A stretch of DNA of 40,428 nucleotides, taken from contig JAENWW010000012.1 of assembly GCA_016649875.1 (NCBI GenBank), positions 1 to 40,428 on the forward strand, read 5' to 3'. Shown here piece after piece: positions 1 to 7,204 of this stretch. The stretch comes from Coriobacteriia bacterium (GTDB lineage: Bacteria; Actinomycetota; Coriobacteriia; WRKU01; JAENWW01). Positions within the stretch are counted from its first letter, which is position 1. Each line of letters starts with the position of its first letter. Under the pieces are notes generated by a model. The model was not told the origin of the DNA, made no database searches, and worked only from the letters and a program-made list of their open reading frames with translations. The position numbers and the translations under genes are program-made.

Positions 1-438
1 TCAACCGGTTTCCCTCTTGGAGATATGACAGCAACCTTTAGAGGAACATTTACAGAAGCCGGGACTAAAACAGTAACGGTAGAGTTTGTAGAAGTAGCAA
101 CAGGTACGGTCTTAGGAAGCAAAGATATAGCAGCAACAGTAGCAGCAGCTAACAGCAAACCAGTAGCAGCTAACCAAGGTCCAACAAGCGTAACAGTAGG
201 TACAACTTATTCATTAGATCTAAGCACAATCTTCACAGATGCTGATTCAGATGCAATGACTTATTCACTAGTAAGTTATACTACTGCTGAATTATCACCA
301 AGTTTAGTTGATGGTAAGACAGTAACGTACACACCATCAACAAACGATGCCGGCAAAACCGTAATAATAACAGTTAAAGCGAATGATGGAAAAGAAGACA
401 GCGCAAATGTAACCATCACACTGACCGTCAACTCTTAA
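1..438 (+). CDS. Surface protein with Ig/cadherin-like repeat, C-terminal part
   Basis: The reading frame is open from base 1 to a TAA at 436-438, so this is the last 145 residues of a longer protein whose start lies outside the window. The sequence is rich in Thr, Val, Ala and Ser with almost no Cys, as in extracellular beta-sandwich modules. The stretch VGTTYSLDLSTIFTDADSD followed by a YSLVS strand resembles the cadherin-like or bacterial Ig-like repeats of S-layer and adhesion proteins, where the Asp cluster usually binds calcium. It ends without an LPXTG motif or membrane anchor, so attachment, if any, lies upstream. The codons are more AT-rich than those of the following genes, common for surface proteins and compatible with transfer. 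A terminator follows. The family assignment rests on motif likeness only. Confidence 0.6.
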   Translation, partial: STGFPLGDMTATFRGTFTEAGTKTVTVEFVEVATGTVLGSKDIAATVAAANSKPVAANQGPTSVTVGTTYSLDLSTIFTDADSDAMTYSLVSYTTAELSPSLVDGKTVTYTPSTNDAGKTVIITVKANDGKEDSANVTITLTVNS

Positions 439-494
439 GTTAACCAATTAGCAAAATGAGTCCCTGTGCGTAAAATGCAGGGAGCAAGTCAAGG

Positions 495-540
495 TCCCGC
501 GGGCAGTGTCGAACCAGACTCACCTGCGGGGCTTTTTCTT
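495..540 (+). terminator. Rho-independent terminator after the surface protein gene
   Basis: A GC-rich stem (CCCGC with its partner GCGGG, extended by GG/CC and GTG/CAC pairs) ends in GGGGCTTTTTCTT. It lies 57 bases after the stop codon and closes the upstream transcript. Confidence 0.65.
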
Positions 541-596
541 ATGTATATGTTTCCGCGCCCTCGCCGGAATACTCGGACAGTTTCGAGGGATTTAAC

Positions 597-623
597 TTGG
601 CGCTCAAGTCGCAGTGCTATAAT
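597..623 (+). promoter_or_regulatory. Predicted sigma-70 promoter of degV
   Basis: An extended -10 element TGCTATAAT has its TATAAT at 618-623, with a weak TTGGCG -35 about 15 bases upstream. It lies inside the region that a longer degV reading frame would cover, which argues that translation starts further down at 681. Confidence 0.55.
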
Positions 624-680
624 TTTATTGATGCCCATGATCACTCCGATATCGATTCGGCCCTCGAGAAAGAGATAGTC

Positions 681-1538
681 ATGTCTGAAGAAAAGATTGC
701 AATCCTCACCGACTCCGGAACCGATGTTCCACAGGAGTATCGTGATAAATACAACATGTACGTGTCTCCTCTCATGCTTATTTACAAGGACGGGCAGTAC
801 CGAGACGGGGTGGATATTCAGCCCGAAGACGTGTATGCGCGTTTTCCCGATGATATTCCGTCGACTTCGCTCCCGAGCCCTGTCGATGTTCAAGAAATCT
901 TTAAAAAGATTAAAGCCGATGGGTATGAAAAGGTTATAGTAATCAACATTTCGAGCGGTCTGAGCGGTACATTCAACATGATGAACAACTTCGGACCATC
1001 GCCCGAAGGGCTGGAAGTTCGCTATATAGATACGAAGAACATAGCCATCGGAAGCGGATTTTCCGCCATACGTGCCGGCGAACTGATCGAGCAAGGGCTT
1101 TCGTTTGAAAAAGTATGCGAAGGGGTCGAAAAGGCGTCGCAAAACACGAAACTCTACTTCTGTGTTTCGACTCTCGAGTATTTGAGGAAGGGCGGACGTA
1201 TCGGTTTGGTTGCTGCCGTCATGGGCACCATCCTTGATTTGAAGCCGGTCATATCTTGTAATGAAGATGGGATATATGACACCGTTGCAAAGTCTCGCGG
1301 ACGCAAGAAGTCGCTAAAGGCCGCTCTTGAGTTGGCCGTCGATTTCGCCGAAAATTCGAGCGAATACAACATTACTGTGGTGCACGGTAATGCGAAGGAA
1401 GAGGCGGATGCGCTCTTGGAAGTCATGAAAGCGCTGCTGCCGAAATTCCGCATTGCAATCGAGGGGCAAATTACATCCTCGCTCGTCGTGCATACGGGGC
1501 CGGGGGTCATAGGTATCGGCGTTCAACGCTTGGCGTAA
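681..1538 (+). CDS. DegV family fatty-acid-binding protein
   Basis: This 285-residue protein belongs to the DegV family (EDD fold). These proteins bind a fatty acid and, in Gram-positive bacteria, include the FakB subunits that present fatty acids to the kinase FakA. The N-terminus has the family signature ILTDSGTDVP, then SLPSPVDV near residue 60 (the loop carrying the lipid-carboxylate serine), NISSGLSGT near residue 85, and a C-terminal HTGPGVIGIG. Length is normal for the family. ATG 681 is preferred over an in-frame start at 597 because the extra 28 codons run through a good -10 box and do not resemble the family. No fakA is seen nearby. A 45-bp piece of the 3' part (1424-1468) is duplicated 500 bp downstream. 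Confidence 0.9.
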   Translation: MSEEKIAILTDSGTDVPQEYRDKYNMYVSPLMLIYKDGQYRDGVDIQPEDVYARFPDDIPSTSLPSPVDVQEIFKKIKADGYEKVIVINISSGLSGTFNMMNNFGPSPEGLEVRYIDTKNIAIGSGFSAIRAGELIEQGLSFEKVCEGVEKASQNTKLYFCVSTLEYLRKGGRIGLVAAVMGTILDLKPVISCNEDGIYDTVAKSRGRKKSLKAALELAVDFAENSSEYNITVVHGNAKEEADALLEVMKALLPKFRIAIEGQITSSLVVHTGPGVIGIGVQRLA

Positions 1539-1626
1539 AACGTCCGCACCCCGGAATATGGATTTGTTTGATTTCTTCCTGCAAATGTGGATATTATATA
1601 GGAAAGACAATAGATTGAGACTTAGC

Positions 1627-1716
1627 TCGTAGAACGCGAGCATATAAAGAAAGTTCACTGAGAAGATTTGATCGTAGAGCGCGAACAGGGTAAACAAAAA
1701 AAGCTCACCGAGAAGA
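1627..1716 (+). repeat. Imperfect direct repeat, two units of 40-45 bp
   Basis: Unit one (1627-1666) and unit two (1672-1716) both begin TCGTAGA(A/G)CGCGA and end CACTGAGAAGA or CACCGAGAAGA. They lie between degV and the small ORF at 1770. They may be a duplicated regulatory or leader segment; function unknown. Confidence 0.6.
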
Positions 1717-1724
1717 CAGAGAAG

Positions 1725-1749
1725 CCCCCATTTCCGGATGGGAGTTTTT
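1725..1749 (+). terminator. Terminator-like hairpin just before the small ORF
   Basis: CCCCAT pairs with ATGGG across a six-base loop and is followed by TTTTT. It could end the degV transcript. Because it lies only 20 bases before the start of the next ORF, it could also attenuate that ORF. Confidence 0.5.
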
Positions 1750-1769
1750 CTAAGAGAGGAGGAGCTATT

Positions 1770-1943
1770 ATGGCTACTTCATCGTTTAGTAAGGATTTTA
1801 CGTTAACCAGTAAAAAAGCGGTTGATTCGTTTACGAAAATCATATCTGTTCCTGCGGTAAGCGTAAAAATTGATAGGAGTTTGTTGACGCCTGAAAGAGA
1901 AAGGCAAGGCGAACTGAAAGTAAAACAAATGTTGTCTCGCTAA
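1770..1943 (+). CDS. Small conserved-looking protein of unknown function (57 aa)
   Basis: ATG 1770 follows a strong ribosome binding site (AGAGAGGAGGAG, about 6 bases upstream). The 57-residue product has no signal peptide or membrane segment. Its N-terminus (FSKDFTLTSKKAVDSFTKII) resembles, from memory, short proteins of Firmicutes and Actinobacteria found next to toxin-antitoxin or acetyltransferase genes. The C-terminus is charged and contains PERERQGE. The gene sits between degV and a duplicated 45-bp degV fragment, so it appears to have arrived with a duplication or insertion. A longer frame opening at 1668 is rejected because it crosses the terminator-like hairpin and lacks a binding site. 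Function unknown. Confidence 0.6.
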   Translation: MATSSFSKDFTLTSKKAVDSFTKIISVPAVSVKIDRSLLTPERERQGELKVKQMLSR

Positions 1944-1965
1944 ATTTTAAAAGAAAAAGCTATAC

Positions 1966-2010
1966 CATGAAAGCGCTGCTGCCGAAATTCCGCATTGCAA
2001 TCGAGGGGCA
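1966..2010 (+). repeat. 45-bp exact duplicate of the degV 3' region
   Basis: These 45 bases are identical to 1424-1468 inside degV (the codons around MKALLPKFRIAIEGQ). In the copy the frame continues only four codons (D-I-L-G) to a TAG. Together the copies bracket about 500 bp that contain the degV end, two leader repeats and the small ORF. This suggests the interval was inserted or rearranged through this target. Confidence 0.9.
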
Positions 2011-2062
2011 GGATATCCTCGGTTAGTATTTTTCTCCAAAAACGATACAGACCCGTGCTTTT

Positions 2063-2071
2063 GTGCTAAAC
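2063..2071 (+). promoter_or_regulatory. Candidate extended -10 promoter upstream of tRNA-His
   Basis: TGCTAAACT resembles an extended -10 element. No convincing -35 is visible and the tRNA begins about 85 bases downstream, so this is tentative. The rest of 2011-2156 shows nothing else recognisable. Confidence 0.3.
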
Positions 2072-2156
2072 TTTCAGTTCTGCGCATGCGAGAAGTTACG
2101 GAAGAGTCGGTTCGCATCGATTCATGTCCCTGTCGAAATGCATACGCGATTTTTTT

Positions 2157-2234
2157 GGTGGGTATAGCTCAGTTGGTTAGAGCGCCGCACTGTGGCTGCG
2201 GAGGCCGAGGGTTCGAATCCCTTTACCCACCCCA
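2157..2234 (+). tRNA. tRNA-His (anticodon GTG)
   Basis: A complete cloverleaf: acceptor GTGGGTA with TACCCAC, D-arm GCTC/GAGC, anticodon stem CCGCA/TGCGG with loop CTGTGGC (anticodon GTG), and T-arm GAGGG/CCCTT with loop TTCGAAT. The discriminator base is C and CCA is encoded. A G at 2157 precedes the acceptor and can pair with the discriminator C, the G-1 identity element specific to tRNA-His. A terminator follows, then hisC. Confidence 0.95.
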
Positions 2235-2246
2235 ACAAAACTACCG

Positions 2247-2271
2247 AACCTGTCCTTGCGGCAGGTTTTTT
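2247..2271 (+). terminator. Rho-independent terminator after tRNA-His
   Basis: AACCTG pairs with CAGGTT across a nine-base loop and runs into a T tract, 12 bases after the tRNA. Confidence 0.8.
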
Positions 2272-2335
2272 CACGTGATAGGGCCTTTTTGTCTACAATG
2301 GAATTTATCGGAAACGCACGAAAAGGAGAGCGCTC

Positions 2336-3433
2336 GTGAACTGGAAATCATTCATCAGGGAAAATATACATCCTATGTCGCCCTACGCGCCGGGACTTCG
2401 TGGCTCCGAAGTCAAAGATCGCTGCTCTCGAGAAGAGATTCTCAAAATATCGAGCAACGAGAACCCCTACGGGCCGTTTCCGCGCGCAATCGAAGCGGGA
2501 AAGAAAATCATCGAGCATCTCAATCGCTATCCGGACGGATCTTCGCGTGACGTTCGCAAGCGTCTGAGCGGCTATTACGGCATCGACTATGAAAACATTG
2601 TGGCCGGCAACGGCAGCAACGAACTCCTCGTGCATATCGGCGAGGCATGCCTGGCACCCGGCGATGAAGTAATCTACTGTTGGCCGAGTTTCATCGTTTA
2701 CCGTATGGTTTGTCAATTCACCGGAGCGACCGGTGTCGAAGTCGGCTTAAATGACGACGGTGCGTTCGATCTCAAAGCCGTCGCCGCGGCGGTAACCGAC
2801 AAAACGAAAGTCATCTTTTTATGCAATCCGAATAATCCGACCGGGGGGATTTATCGGAAAGAGGAGTTCGAGGACTTCTTGGCATCGGTCTCCGATGATG
2901 TGTTGATTTGCATCGATGAGGCGTACGCCGAATATTGCGTCGATGCGTGTTACCCCAACGGGCTCGACTATTTCGACGGCGAACGTCCCCTCGTTGTTTT
3001 GCGAACTTTTTCGAAGATATACGCACTCGCCGGAGCTCGAATCGGATGGGCTGCTGCACCGTCTCCCCTTATAGAGGCGATTAACAAGATTCGCGAGCCT
3101 TTCAACGTCAACACCGTCGCCCAGGCGATGGCCTACTATTCGCTCGATGATGAGGCGGAACTCGATCGTAGAATGCTGGAGAACGCGAATCAGCGAGGTC
3201 GTTTATCCGCGATGTTTTCCGAACTCGGGCTGAAATTCGTCGAATCGCACACCAATTTCATGTACGTGTATTTCGACGATCCCGATAAAGTGTTCGATGA
3301 GCTTTTGAAGCACGGCGTCATCGTGCGCAACTTCGGTGCCGGCGGAGCGCTTCGCATCGGCGTGAGCACGCCTACTGACACTTCCTTATTAATCGAGGTG
3401 TTTCGTACGTTGAATGAAGAGGGGATTATTTAA
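2336..3433 (+). CDS. hisC: Histidinol-phosphate aminotransferase
   Basis: A PLP-dependent class I/II aminotransferase of 365 residues, normal for HisC. It converts imidazole-acetol phosphate to histidinol phosphate in histidine synthesis. Visible motifs are SSNENPYGP near residue 40, NPNNPTG at 164-170, the PLP-contacting Asp in CIDEAY (D194) and the Schiff-base lysine in FSKIYALAG (K227). The C-terminus has GALRIGVSTP. The start is GTG 2336 behind AAGGAGAG. Related enzymes can also act on aromatic or aspartyl substrates, so histidine specificity is inferred. It stands alone, with no other his genes adjacent apart from a PHP phosphatase at 16.9 kb, but tRNA-His lies directly upstream. A weak -10-like TACAAT is at 2294-2299. 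Confidence 0.9.
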   Translation: MNWKSFIRENIHPMSPYAPGLRGSEVKDRCSREEILKISSNENPYGPFPRAIEAGKKIIEHLNRYPDGSSRDVRKRLSGYYGIDYENIVAGNGSNELLVHIGEACLAPGDEVIYCWPSFIVYRMVCQFTGATGVEVGLNDDGAFDLKAVAAAVTDKTKVIFLCNPNNPTGGIYRKEEFEDFLASVSDDVLICIDEAYAEYCVDACYPNGLDYFDGERPLVVLRTFSKIYALAGARIGWAAAPSPLIEAINKIREPFNVNTVAQAMAYYSLDDEAELDRRMLENANQRGRLSAMFSELGLKFVESHTNFMYVYFDDPDKVFDELLKHGVIVRNFGAGGALRIGVSTPTDTSLLIEVFRTLNEEGII

Positions 3434-3474
3434 GGAGAGCCTGCGGTGCTCCGACGTCAAGTAACCGAATCGGC

Positions 3475-3480
3475 TATAAT
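3475..3480 (+). promoter_or_regulatory. Predicted -10 box of the cmk operon
   Basis: A perfect TATAAT lies 98 bases before the cmk start, without a clear -35. It is placed to drive the long cmk-to-rib gene run. Confidence 0.5.
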
Positions 3481-3503
3481 AACAGGTGTAATTTGTCCAT
3501 TCG

Positions 3504-3557
3504 CGCTCGCTTACGGTGATGGTGCATAAGCGCCTTAACACTTATGCGAGCGTTTTT
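3504..3557 (+). terminator. Leader hairpin with T-run before cmk (terminator or attenuator)
   Basis: CGCTCGC (3504-3510) pairs with GCGAGCG (3546-3552), followed by TTTTT. A competing inner stem GCATAAG (3524-3530) with CTTATGC (3541-3547) shares two bases with the outer one, so the two folds are partly exclusive. It lies between the -10 box and cmk, so it may act as an attenuator rather than as a plain hisC terminator. Confidence 0.55.
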
Positions 3558-3577
3558 ATCGTCAGGGGAGTACGCTC

Positions 3578-4255
3578 TTGATTATCGCCATCGACGGCCC
3601 GGCAGGTTCAGGGAAATCCACGGTAGCCAAACAAGTCGCTTCGCGTCTTTTGTTCCACTATCTCGATACCGGTGCGATGTATCGTGCTTGCGCCTACCGC
3701 GCGCTCGAGCTCGGTATCGATTCGACGGATGAGGCGGCACTGGCCGCTCTAGCGAAACACGATTCGATAGAGTTCGGCTACGAAAAGGGCGAGGTTTTGC
3801 CTTCGCGTGTTTTTATCGCAGGGCAAGATGTCACTGATGCGATTCGCACTCCGCGGGTAGATGCGGCGGTAAGCCCTGTCTCGGCGTACCAGACCGTGCG
3901 TACGGCGCTTGTCGAACAACAGCGAGCGATTGCTGCGCAGGATGACTATGTGGTGGAAGGACGCGACATCGGTACGGCCGTTTTTCCCAACGCCGAGCTC
4001 AAAGTCTTCGTCACAGCCGAGCCGCAGGAGCGGGCCCGTCGCCGTGCCGAACAAAATCTCGAGCGCGGCATGGTCGGGGATTATGACAAAATCTACGAAG
4101 CGATTCTCGCACGGGACAAAGCCGACACCGAGCGAGAGGCATCTCCTCTCGAGGTCGCATGGGATGCCGTCACAATCGACACCACCAACCTCGACATCGA
4201 AGAAGTCATCGAGGCGATTGTCGTACTTGCGCGAAGAGAACAGGGCATATCCTAG
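3578..4255 (+). CDS. cmk: Cytidylate kinase
   Basis: Phosphorylates CMP and dCMP with ATP in pyrimidine nucleotide recycling. The 225-residue protein begins with the P-loop IDGPAGSGKSTVAK, followed by LDTGAMYRA near residue 30. It also has the NMP-binding segment with RTPRVDAAVSPVSA, the family signature VVEGRDIGTAVFPNAELKVF, and a lid region ERARRRAEQN. The start is TTG 3578, placed by the P-loop at the N-terminus and a GGGGAG binding site about 8 bases upstream. Its stop codon abuts the plsC start (TAG|ATG), so the two are probably translationally coupled. Pairing of cmk with plsC and ispH is common in Gram-positive genomes. Confidence 0.95.
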   Translation: MIIAIDGPAGSGKSTVAKQVASRLLFHYLDTGAMYRACAYRALELGIDSTDEAALAALAKHDSIEFGYEKGEVLPSRVFIAGQDVTDAIRTPRVDAAVSPVSAYQTVRTALVEQQRAIAAQDDYVVEGRDIGTAVFPNAELKVFVTAEPQERARRRAEQNLERGMVGDYDKIYEAILARDKADTEREASPLEVAWDAVTIDTTNLDIEEVIEAIVVLARREQGIS

Positions 4256-4948
4256 ATGAAACATGAAGAGCGTCGAGGAAAACTGTTCAAGGATGAAAGC
4301 ATATCGAACTGGTGGGGAATGTATTGGGCGAATATCCTCATCGCTAAGCCGGCACATAGGCTGTATCGCATAAAGCTCGTCGATGTTGAAAACGTGCCGC
4401 AAGGGGCGTGTATCATGGCCGGCAATCACGTAAGCTACATCGATCCGATCGCGTTATGGGCGGGTATGCCGCAAGGGACCATTCATTTCGTGGCGAAATC
4501 CGAGCTGTATCACAATAAAGTTCTGGCATGGCTTCTCGACAGTGTCGGATCGGTGCCGGTGGCGCGCGGAGCGGCCGATCGTGCGATGATCAAGTGGGCG
4601 AGTGATTGCCTCAAGGGCGGTGAGTCCGTCGCGATTTTCCCCGAGGGGACACGTGGCCGAGGGCGCGATGACTTGGGCGGGCTCAATAAAGGGCAAGACG
4701 GGGCGGCGTTTCTTTCGTTACGCACCGGAGCGCCTATCGTTCCCATAGGAATCGCCGGCACTGATAAGATAATGCCGAAAGGCTCGAAGATGGTTCATTT
4801 TCCCCAAGTGATTCTGAAATTCGGAAAGCCCCTCCATCCGTCCGACTTCGAGGGGTCTCGAAAAGATAAAATGGCTGCGATGACGACGGCAGTGATGAAA
4901 GATATAGCGTGGTTACGCGATGGTGCCCGTGCCTTGGAAAAGAAGTAG
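4256..4948 (+). CDS. plsC: 1-acyl-sn-glycerol-3-phosphate acyltransferase
   Basis: Adds the second acyl chain to lysophosphatidic acid, giving phosphatidic acid at the inner membrane face. The 230-residue protein has the PlsC catalytic HX4D box as NHVSYIDP (about residues 60-67), a VARG motif near 100, the glycerol-phosphate-binding block FPEGTRGRG near residue 125 and the VPIGIAG block near 162. The start directly follows the cmk stop. With plsY and gpsA downstream, the window supplies three of the steps from dihydroxyacetone phosphate to phosphatidic acid. plsX is not seen. Confidence 0.92.
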   Translation: MKHEERRGKLFKDESISNWWGMYWANILIAKPAHRLYRIKLVDVENVPQGACIMAGNHVSYIDPIALWAGMPQGTIHFVAKSELYHNKVLAWLLDSVGSVPVARGAADRAMIKWASDCLKGGESVAIFPEGTRGRGRDDLGGLNKGQDGAAFLSLRTGAPIVPIGIAGTDKIMPKGSKMVHFPQVILKFGKPLHPSDFEGSRKDKMAAMTTAVMKDIAWLRDGARALEKK

Positions 4949-4960
4949 AGAAGCGAACCC

Positions 4961-5797
4961 ATGAAAGTCTTGATTGCACAATATGCGGGAGTTTGTTACG
5001 GGGTGGAGCGCGCTTTGCGTTTTGCCGAGCAAGCTACGAAAGACTCAAATTCGGTGCACAGCCTCGGTCCTCTGATCCATAATCCGCAGGCGGTCGAGAG
5101 GCTACGTTCCATCGGCGTCGAAGTCGCGGAATCCGTCGATGAGATCGAAGAGGGAACCCTTGTCATCAGGAGCCACGGTGTGGCGCCCGAGGTCATCGCG
5201 GAAGCGAAAAAGCGCAATCTGAACGTCATCGACGCCACCTGTCCTCACGTGAGTAAAGCTCAAGAGGCGGCGGCATTGCTGGCCGAGCAAGGGTATAGAG
5301 TCGTCATCGTCGGTGAGGCCGACCACCCCGAGGTCGCCGGAATAAAGGCATATGCCGGGGATGAGGCGCTCGTCGTTTCGAGTCCGAAGGAAATTCCGGC
5401 TCGTATCGGCGGGCGGAAGGTCGGTGTCGTGGTTCAAACGACACAGCTTGAGGAAACGCTTGAAGAAGTCGTCGCCGAGTTGCTAGAAAAAGCCAGTGAG
5501 CTTCGCGTCTTCAACACGATTTGCAGTGCAACCTCGAAACGCCAGCAGGCGGCTCATGAAATCGCGCAACAGGTGGATGTCGTGGTGGTCGTCGGCGGGC
5601 ATAACTCCGGAAATACGACGCGCCTTGCAGAAATCTGCCGGAGCGTCAACCCGCGCACCTATCACGTGGAAACCGCTGACGAGCTCGAACCGGAATGGTT
5701 CACCGGTGCAAAAATCGCCGGTGTCACGGCGGGTACCTCAACGCCGGATGAGCAAATGCGCGGTGTGATCCATGTTCTTGAAGGGATGAATACTTAG
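4961..5797 (+). CDS. ispH: 4-hydroxy-3-methylbut-2-enyl diphosphate reductase
   Basis: The last enzyme of the MEP isoprenoid pathway, an Fe-S reductase forming IPP and DMAPP. The 278 residues are full length for a stand-alone IspH. The three cluster cysteines are visible in GVCYGVERAL (C12), IDATCPHV and NTICSATSKRQ. HPEVAGIK matches the conserved HPE block. The family motif usually read NSSNTxRL appears here as NSGNTTRL, a mild variant. Twelve bases separate it from plsC, and the next gene begins at the base after its stop. Assignment is confident. Confidence 0.95.
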   Translation: MKVLIAQYAGVCYGVERALRFAEQATKDSNSVHSLGPLIHNPQAVERLRSIGVEVAESVDEIEEGTLVIRSHGVAPEVIAEAKKRNLNVIDATCPHVSKAQEAAALLAEQGYRVVIVGEADHPEVAGIKAYAGDEALVVSSPKEIPARIGGRKVGVVVQTTQLEETLEEVVAELLEKASELRVFNTICSATSKRQQAAHEIAQQVDVVVVVGGHNSGNTTRLAEICRSVNPRTYHVETADELEPEWFTGAKIAGVTAGTSTPDEQMRGVIHVLEGMNT

Positions 5798-7204
5798 ATG
5801 GGCATCGAAACGGATAACTCATTGCTACCTACTGATAATTCGGACCGTTACGAGCGCTCGGAAGGGCGGCCCGGAGCCGTGCTGAAGACGGTTGCTCCCG
5901 GTTCTCCGGCAGATGAGGCCGGACTTGTTCCGGGGGAGCGAATCGTGCGTATCGAGGGCGAAGAATTGAGAGATATCATCGACTGGATGTGGTATGCCGA
6001 TGATACGGAAGCCGAAATCGATGTTGAAGATAGCGGCAAAACGGTGCGCGAGGTGACACTTTCTCGCGACCTGGGGCAAGATTGGGGTATCGAGTTCGAG
6101 GATATTTTATTCGACGGCATCCGCCGGTGCCACAACGCTTGTACCTTTTGCTTTATGAACCAACTTCCGCAAGGGATGAGAGACTCACTTTACCTCAAAG
6201 ACGACGACTTTCGGCTTTCGTTTTTACAGGGTAATTTCGTCACCTTGACAAACCTGTCGGATGCCGATGTCGACCGTATCGTCGAGCAGCATATTTCTCC
6301 TCTATACGTTTCGCTTCACGCATCGAATCCGCAGGTGCGAGAGACGCTCATCGGTAAAAACGCCCAGCGTGGGCTCGATAATTTCGTGGTGCTTGCAAAA
6401 GCCGGCATCGATATGAACGTGCAAATCGTACTCGTTCCCGAGGTAAACGACGGTGCGATTCTCGATGAGACGCTTCGATGGCTCAAAACATTTAAAGATC
6501 ATGTGCCGAGCGTGGGAATCGTGCCGGTCGCTTATACGAACCAAACAAAGGAAATCGCAGGTCGTGAACCGAAGAGTTATAACTCTCAGCTTGCCGCGGC
6601 GCGCGTCATCGAACAAGTGCAGCATTACCAGTTCGAGGAACGGGCCGAGCGTGAGACCACGTGGGTCTATTTGGCCGATGAATTCTACATCTATGCTCAG
6701 GCTCCGTTCCCGAAGTCGGAATGGTACGATGAATTTCCGCAATATGAAAACGGAATCGGTATCGTGTGGTCGTTCGTCGATGAAATCAAAGAAAACCTCG
6801 CTCGCTATCAAGTCGCGGTGGGAAAGATCGGATTGGGCTCGGATGCGGCGACGGTGGTTGTCGGTGAACTTGCTTCTGAGACTCTGATCGGTGCGCTCAG
6901 CGCTCTCGATGCAGGCGGTCGCGTGCGTCTCCTCCCGGTGAGAAACTACTTTTTCGGGGGCAATGTATCGGTGACGGGGCTGTTGACCGGCATCGATTTG
7001 GTCACCACGATCCGTTATGACAGCGATCGCCTGGAACGTCCGACCACCTATCTTATTCCCGACATCATTCTCAACGCCTGCGGGCTGACGCTCGATGGGT
7101 ATACGCCGGAACAAATTCGAGAAGATTGCGGCGCGAATATCGTCTTTCATGAAACGACAGTCGAGGCGCTCATCGAGTGCTTTGCAAATCTTAAGGAGCA
7201 ATAA
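5798..7204 (+). CDS. DUF512 radical-SAM protein with N-terminal PDZ-like domain
   Basis: A 468-residue protein of the DUF512 family. The N-terminal 70 residues form a PDZ-like module (VAPGSPADEAGLVPGE). The radical-SAM-type cluster motif CHNACTFC (CX3CX2C) lies near residue 110, followed by FMNQLPQGMR and a partial TIM-barrel core (VSLHASNPQVRE), then the DUF512 C-terminal domain. The family's reaction is unknown. In many Gram-positive genomes it lies next to der, as here, where the stop overlaps the der start by one base (TAATG). This suggests a role linked to ribosome or RNA biology, but that is inference. Confidence 0.85.
   Translation: MGIETDNSLLPTDNSDRYERSEGRPGAVLKTVAPGSPADEAGLVPGERIVRIEGEELRDIIDWMWYADDTEAEIDVEDSGKTVREVTLSRDLGQDWGIEFEDILFDGIRRCHNACTFCFMNQLPQGMRDSLYLKDDDFRLSFLQGNFVTLTNLSDADVDRIVEQHISPLYVSLHASNPQVRETLIGKNAQRGLDNFVVLAKAGIDMNVQIVLVPEVNDGAILDETLRWLKTFKDHVPSVGIVPVAYTNQTKEIAGREPKSYNSQLAAARVIEQVQHYQFEERAERETTWVYLADEFYIYAQAPFPKSEWYDEFPQYENGIGIVWSFVDEIKENLARYQVAVGKIGLGSDAATVVVGELASETLIGALSALDAGGRVRLLPVRNYFFGGNVSVTGLLTGIDLVTTIRYDSDRLERPTTYLIPDIILNACGLTLDGYTPEQIREDCGANIVFHETTVEALIECFANLKEQ

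Noticed and set aside
2086-2550. Plus-strand ORF of 154 codons
   Set aside because: It runs straight through tRNA-His and its terminator and into hisC in another frame.
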